Below, one piece after another: positions 60,205 through 64,000 of a DNA stretch of 64,000 bases (positions are counted from its first letter, which is position 1; each line of letters starts with the position of its first letter). The translations under genes were made by a program, and so were the position numbers. The notes under the pieces were generated by a model that saw only the letters and a program-made list of their open reading frames with translations, was not told the origin of the DNA and made no database searches. Source of the DNA: Clostridia bacterium (lineage in GTDB: Bacteria; Bacillota; Clostridia; Peptostreptococcales; Anaerovoracaceae). Where the stretch lies: assembly GCA_902363595.1 (NCBI GenBank), contig CABJAP010000001.1, positions 248,001-312,000 on the forward strand. The letters are read 5' to 3'.

Positions 60205-60240
60205 CTGGAAAAAACTGATTTCCTTCGGCTCCGGCTTAGT

Positions 60241-61614
60241 CTAAAGTTCTTCGCACATCTCAGCGACCTTCAGCATAATGGCGCATTCGATGCGCTTTTT
60301 ATGGAGCTGGCAGCCCATTTCATAGATGCCGGTGATTTTTCCCGTTGTATGATAGGCATTGGCCGCACAGCCTCCGCTGCAATATAACTTGGCGAAGCAA
60401 TCGCTGCATTCTTCATGGGAATAAACATTGCAGCCCTGGAATTCATCACAAACGGTATGATTCGTGATCCCATCGTAAATGTTCCCCAACAGAAACTTCT
60501 CGTCGCCGACAAATTGATGACATGGATAGAAGTCGCCGGAAGGGGTTACCGCCATGTATTCGGTTCCTACGCCGCAGCCTGAGATTCGTTTTACGATGCA
60601 TGGGCCGCCGGTCAGGTCGATCATATAGTGATAAAAGTTAAAATCCCGTCCTTTGCCTTCCCGCTTGCGCTCCAGCATTTCGCAGGCCAGCCGTTCATAT
60701 TCGCTGAGCAGCTTCGGCAGGTCGGACTTCGTCAGCGCATAAGGCGCATCCGGCGGCGCCACCACCGGCTCGATGGATAGCTCCTTAAAACCCAAATCCG
60801 CCATATGCAGTACGTCGCTGGCAAAATCCGTGTTGTAATGGGTATAGGTGCCGCGCACATAATAGTCCTTTTGATTCCGGCTTTCCGCCAGCTTTTTGAA
60901 AGCGGGCAGAATGGCTTCATAAGTGCCGCCTTCGTCCAGAGTACGGCGCATGTTGTCGTTGACATCCTTCCTGCCGTCCAGGCTGATGACCACGTTGCTC
61001 ATTTCTTTGGCCGCGAAATCGATGACGTCATCGTCCAGCAGGATCCCATTGGTGGTAAGGGTAAAGCGGAAGGTCTTTTCACATTCTTTTTCACGGGAGC
61101 GGCCGTAAGCCACCAGCTGTTTTACCACATCAAAATTGAGCAAAGGCTCGCCGCCGAAAAAGTCTACTTCCAGATTGCGGCGGGAACCGGAATGTTCGAT
61201 CAGCCAGTCCAGAGCCCGTTTTCCCACCTCATAGCTCATCAGCGCCTTTTCTCCATGGTATTCGCCCTTTCCAGCAAAGCAGTAGCCGCAGGTCATATTG
61301 CAGCCATGGGCCACATGGAGGCAGAGAGCCTTGACCACGGATTGGCGTTTCTTGAATAAATCGGCTTCTCCTGCAAACAGGTCTTCTGTATAGAGCTTGT
61401 TTTCTTTTTTTAAGGTTTCCAAATCATCGATAACTTCCTGCACCTCGTTTTCCGTGATGCCGTGGCGCCGGGTGATGATGGATGTGAGCTCCTGGATGGG
61501 CGTTTTGCCGTAGAGCTGGATGATATCGTAGGCCACATCATCCACCGTGTGAATGCAGCCGCTGTTTGCGTCCAGCACGATGTTGTAGCCGTTCATTTTA
61601 TATGGATGGATCAT
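60241..61614 (-). CDS. Radical SAM maturase of the SCIFF peptide (thioether-forming)
   Basis: A 457-residue radical SAM/SPASM protein. It has an N-terminal peptide-recognition region, the SAM cluster motif CNMTCGYC (Cys105, Cys109, Cys112), VDFFGGEPLLNF, then a SPASM domain with cysteines in GPCIVKRISGCGVG, FYPCHQF and the cluster-rich HEECSDCFAKLYCSGGC. It matches the six-cysteine-in-forty-five (SCIFF) maturase, which links cysteines of the precursor to residues by thioether bonds. AAAGGA precedes the ATG at 61614. The precursor gene is 103 bases upstream, separated by two hairpins. Confidence 0.95.
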   Translation of the reverse strand: MIHPYKMNGYNIVLDANSGCIHTVDDVAYDIIQLYGKTPIQELTSIITRRHGITENEVQEVIDDLETLKKENKLYTEDLFAGEADLFKKRQSVVKALCLHVAHGCNMTCGYCFAGKGEYHGEKALMSYEVGKRALDWLIEHSGSRRNLEVDFFGGEPLLNFDVVKQLVAYGRSREKECEKTFRFTLTTNGILLDDDVIDFAAKEMSNVVISLDGRKDVNDNMRRTLDEGGTYEAILPAFKKLAESRNQKDYYVRGTYTHYNTDFASDVLHMADLGFKELSIEPVVAPPDAPYALTKSDLPKLLSEYERLACEMLERKREGKGRDFNFYHYMIDLTGGPCIVKRISGCGVGTEYMAVTPSGDFYPCHQFVGDEKFLLGNIYDGITNHTVCDEFQGCNVYSHEECSDCFAKLYCSGGCAANAYHTTGKITGIYEMGCQLHKKRIECAIMLKVAEMCEEL

Positions 61615-61642
61615 AAATTTGTCCTTTCGTAACAAGAAAATA

Positions 61643-61707
61643 GCTGCATCCGCCTCGAAAGGAAATGCAGCAATATCGCAACGTTCTACAGATTCGGCAG
61701 GGCCGAA
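61643..61707 (-). other. Two intercistronic hairpins between the SCIFF gene and its maturase
   Basis: TTCGGC-AGG-GCCGAA (61693-61707) directly follows the SCIFF stop on the minus strand, and GCTGCAT/ATGCAGC (61643-61671) follows. T tracts are weak, so these are likely to be partial terminators or 3' stabilisers giving more precursor than enzyme. Confidence 0.6.
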
Positions 61708-61717
61708 TGGCTATGTA

Positions 61718-61864
61718 CTAGTTCTTGCACTGTTCGCACTGCTGGTTAGCAACGCTGCAGGATGTCTTGCTCGCTGACTGGCAGGAAGTCTGGCATTCGC
61801 CGCATCCTCCGGTCTTAGCAGACTTTGCAAGATCGCGAGAAACTAATGTCTTGATTCTTTTCAC
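61718..61864 (-). CDS. SCIFF ranthipeptide precursor (six cysteines in forty-five residues)
   Basis: A 48-residue peptide starting at GTG 61864 (MKRIKTLVSRDLAKSAK...). It has a basic leader followed by cysteines 21, 24, 28, 36, 43 and 46, exactly six, as in the clostridial SCIFF family. AAAGGTGG lies 8-15 bases upstream. The product is a ribosomally made, post-translationally modified peptide (ranthipeptide) conserved across Clostridia, proposed in the literature to act in quorum-type signalling; its precise role is unsettled. Confidence 0.96.
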   Translation of the reverse strand: MKRIKTLVSRDLAKSAKTGGCGECQTSCQSASKTSCSVANQQCEQCKN

Positions 61865-61919
61865 TTGGAATTCCACCTTTCTGTTCAAAATACTCGTAAA
61901 AATCGGTTCAACATGAGCA

Positions 61920-61948
61920 ATGATAACATATTTTTTCCCGGTTGTAAA
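61920..61948 (-). promoter_or_regulatory. Sigma-A promoter of the SCIFF operon (minus strand)
   Basis: On the minus strand TTTACA (complement of 61943-61948), a 17-base spacer, and TATCAT (complement of 61920-61925), about 55 bases before the GTG start. Confidence 0.7.
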
Positions 61949-62053
61949 GGGATGGAAAACTACCAATCTGTCCAAAACAGCAAATGACGAATTGGAATTT
62001 TTGTGATAAAATAGGGACGTGTATTTGTGTAAGCAATAAAAAGGGAAAGCATT

Positions 62054-62143
62054 ATGGTTTATGATAACGTTAAGCGATTATACGGCAGCTGCCAGCGGGC
62101 CTCTTACGGCCTGTTTGCGTCTGCCGTTTTTGTGTGTATATGA
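62054..62143 (+). CDS. Possible 29-residue leader peptide overlapping an attenuator-like hairpin
   Basis: An ATG at 62054 opens 29 codons (MVYDNVKRLYGSC...ASAVFVCI) with AAGGGAAAG upstream as a modest ribosome site, ending 15 bases before the ABC ATPase start. Within it ACGGCAG (62082-62088) pairs with CTGCCGT (62121-62127), followed by TTTT, with a nested GGCC/GGCC stem. Ribosome progress could decide whether this terminator-like hairpin forms. No run of a single regulatory codon is obvious. Confidence 0.4.
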   Translation: MVYDNVKRLYGSCQRASYGLFASAVFVCI

Positions 62144-62158
62144 GGAAGGTGAAGCGAG

Positions 62159-62926
62159 ATGGAAACTATTTTGCGGGCAGTAAACATCAGCAAGCGATAC
62201 CAGGCGGGCGGCGTTACTACGGAGGCGCTTAAGGATGTTTCGCTCAATCTGAAAGAAGGGACCATTCTGGCGGTCATGGGTAGCAGCGGTTCGGGCAAGA
62301 GCACTCTGCTCCATATTCTGGGAGGGCTTGAGGCTCCCGACAGCGGGCAGGTTTTCGTTGAGGGGGAAAAGACGCCGATTACTTACAAAGAGCCAGAAGT
62401 CACCCTCTATCGAAAGCGATATATTGGATTTGTTTTCCAGCAATTTCATTTGATGCAGGATTTGACTGTGAAAGAAAACTTATCCATTCCCCTCTTGGTT
62501 GAGAAAGCGGATCCGCAGACGATCAGGCTCAGAGTAAGCAAAACGGCACAGCAGCTGGGCCTTACGGGAAAGCTTTTGAATAAACCGGCCCAGCTTTCCG
62601 GCGGGCAGCAGCAGCGAGCCGCCATTGGACGGGCTATCATCACCAATCCCAAGATTATACTGGCGGATGAACCGACAGGAGCGCTGGACTATCAGACTGC
62701 AAAGGATGTTCTGGATCTTCTGTGCTGGGTCTGTAAGGACAGCGAGGCGAGCATGATTCTGGTCACCCACGACCCGCTGGTCGCTGCCAGGGCGGATCAA
62801 GTCGTTTTTCTCCATAACGGCCAGCTCCGGGGTGAGCATGTGAATCAACCTGGACGGGATAACCTTTCGGAGATTTTGACAATGATTCGCAGTCTTTCTG
62901 TAGATGACGAAAAAGGAGTTGAGTGA
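62159..62926 (+). CDS. ABC transporter ATP-binding protein (LolD/BceA-like)
   Basis: A 255-residue ATPase: Walker [11 protein letters not shown]-loop [12 protein letters not shown], signature [14 protein letters not shown], Walker [13 protein letters not shown] and the H-loop LVTHDP. It is of the class that powers FtsX-fold permeases (MacB, LolCDE, BceAB). GAAGGTGAAG lies before the ATG. The permease gene begins two bases past its stop. No BceRS two-component genes are visible here, but the window ends soon after. Confidence 0.93.
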   Translation: METILRAVNISKRYQAGGVTTEALKDVSLNLKEGTILAVMGSSGSGKSTLLHILGGLEAPDSGQVFVEGEKTPITYKEPEVTLYRKRYIGFVFQQFHLMQDLTVKENLSIPLLVEKADPQTIRLRVSKTAQQLGLTGKLLNKPAQLSGGQQQRAAIGRAIITNPKIILADEPTGALDYQTAKDVLDLLCWVCKDSEASMILVTHDPLVAARADQVVFLHNGQLRGEHVNQPGRDNLSEILTMIRSLSVDDEKGVE

Positions 62927-62927
62927 T

Positions 62928-64000
62928 TTGCGTGAGTTAAAGCATTTAGCGGAAACACTTTTGATCCGTTCCAAGAGTTTGACCCTTTCCTGCCTATTCA
63001 GCCTGACTTTTGCTCTTTTTTCCATCATGCTTATGGTCAATTTCGCTGTCAATTCGCTGATGATGGAAGGGGTGGGAACAAAGGAAGCCCAATCGCTGAT
63101 TCTGATTGTCGCCATACTGGCGGCGATGGTGCTATGTGTCAGCAGTCTGTTTACAGCGGCTGTCTTTGGAAGCTATTTGAGAAAGTATCATACTGATATG
63201 GCAGTGCTCCGGGTCTTAGGCGGCGGGCAGCAGCAAGTGCGGGGTATTTTGGAGAGGCAGATCCATATTCTGCTGATTATCAGCTTTGCCATCAGTCTGC
63301 CGGGATGCTGGTGCTTTTATCAATGGGGACTGCCTCGTCTAACCAGCCTGGCACGCCTTTCTGATTATGGGGCGCTGCGGTTTCATGTTATCTGGTCTTT
63401 AGCCGCAGGCATATTCATTTGTCTGCTGATCAGAGCCGTTCTGTTATCCCTGGTTGTAAAGCAGGGGAAGATGCTGCCCGTGGATGTGATCCGCGGCCAA
63501 AAGATCGGGCAGAACGAGTCTGGCCGCAGGAAAGCGCATTCCTTTCGGTTTGACAATGACTTTACCTTTTCCATGCAGCTGCTGGCGCCCAAAATCAGAG
63601 AAACTCGCTTAATTATTGCTACAATTGCCATATTGACCGTGATGATCATTTTCGGATCTTCCATGTTTCAGATGCTGTCCGATAATGGAAGCGAATATTT
63701 GAAACGGGTATACATCTCCGATCTGGTGGCTATGGAAACGGAAGACAGTTCTGGGCTTAACGAGCAGTCCGTCGATCGTATCGAGCAGGAACTAAAAAGC
63801 TGCTCCCAGTTTGAAACTGCGGTGATGTTCATGGCAAATGAGATCACGATAAAAGATGGAGGGGAACGGGAGGAAGTGTTTTACCAACGGGGAGACCTGA
63901 ACGCTCTTTTTGAGCAGGGATTGATTTCCCATGACATAACCGGCAGCGGAGTGCTGGTCAGCTCCAATTTTGCCAAAGAGCATAATTTGAAAACCGGCGA
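62928..64000 (+). CDS. ABC transporter permease, FtsX-like (3' end outside window)
   Basis: Open from TTG at 62928 (MRELKHLAETLLIRSKSLTL) to the end of the window, at least 357 residues. GGAG is nine bases before the TTG. The visible part has a first helix (SLTFALFSIMLMVNF), two more helices, the coupling-type segment HTDMAVLRVLGGGQQQVRGIL, a further helix pair, and after residue 220 a second helix (LIIATIAILTVMIIF) leading to an extracytoplasmic domain. This is the FtsX/BceB layout. It forms the transporter with the ATPase just upstream. Confidence 0.85.
   Translation, partial: MRELKHLAETLLIRSKSLTLSCLFSLTFALFSIMLMVNFAVNSLMMEGVGTKEAQSLILIVAILAAMVLCVSSLFTAAVFGSYLRKYHTDMAVLRVLGGGQQQVRGILERQIHILLIISFAISLPGCWCFYQWGLPRLTSLARLSDYGALRFHVIWSLAAGIFICLLIRAVLLSLVVKQGKMLPVDVIRGQKIGQNESGRRKAHSFRFDNDFTFSMQLLAPKIRETRLIIATIAILTVMIIFGSSMFQMLSDNGSEYLKRVYISDLVAMETEDSSGLNEQSVDRIEQELKSCSQFETAVMFMANEITIKDGGEREEVFYQRGDLNALFEQGLISHDITGSGVLVSSNFAKEHNLKTG

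Noticed and set aside
1..64000. CRISPR arrays, rRNA and tRNA genes, prophage or integrase genes
   Set aside because: No regularly spaced repeats, tRNA-like cloverleaf ends or phage genes were recognised by eye; a tRNA scan would be the decisive test.

Overview
The window comes from a low-to-mid GC Gram-positive anaerobe of the class Clostridia. Best guess is the Anaerovoracaceae / former Clostridiales family XIII group (Aminipila, Anaerovorax or Emergencia relatives). This rests on the 4-aminobutyrate (GABA) fermentation genes, whose dehydratase is close to the Clostridium aminobutyricum enzyme as I remember it, and on the SCIFF peptide with its radical SAM maturase, thiamine salvage by ECF transporters, several TTG/GTG starts and many intrinsic terminators. 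The placement is inference; no rRNA or tRNA gene was seen.

Region by region. 1-2106: tail of a membrane protein, an acetamidase/formamidase and an SGNH hydrolase. 2116-6363: an AEC permease, a TPP riboswitch controlling the thiamine transporter ThiT, an amidohydrolase paired with an ECF S component, and thiamine pyrophosphokinase. 6590-11460: a NifU-like protein, then abfD, a small Cys-rich gene, abfT and abfH, which convert succinate semialdehyde to crotonyl-CoA. 11555-22582: a MalT/LuxR-type regulator diverging from cell-surface and secreted genes (LRR protein, four-helix protein, alkylsulfatase-like lipoprotein, second lipoprotein, 1268-residue anchored protein, broken gene). 22759-24359: small membrane proteins and a Cys-rich protein. 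24512-30955: a P-loop ATPase, an ATP-grasp ligase, an aspartate/glutamate-type racemase, a MurE-like ligase without the diaminopimelate motif, a ClC channel and a flavodoxin. 31325-42573: the GABA uptake and transamination locus (four APC permeases, GABA aminotransferase, sensor kinase, sigma-54 activator). 42652-48074: RluA, NAD kinase, oligoendopeptidase F, glutamate racemase and small proteins. 48148-53265: a nuclease/transposase remnant and two fused ABC ATPase-permeases. 53592-58276: RarD, an MBL hydrolase, a PHP phosphoesterase and a RecQ-like helicase. 58282-64000: a GNAT-RsgA fusion, a probable short transcript, the SCIFF pair, and an ABC transporter whose permease runs off the end.

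How it works together. GabT makes succinate semialdehyde, AbfH reduces it to 4-hydroxybutyrate, AbfT activates this with acetyl-CoA, and AbfD makes crotonyl-CoA for butyrate formation. The two halves lie about 20 kb apart but look co-regulated. Sigma-54 type -24/-12 promoters precede abfD (a full consensus match), the first permease and gabT, and the window encodes one NtrC-type activator with its own kinase, in an apparent operon with a permease. The least explained system is the ATP-grasp / racemase / MurE-like ligase operon, which could build a D-amino-acid-containing peptide or wall precursor.
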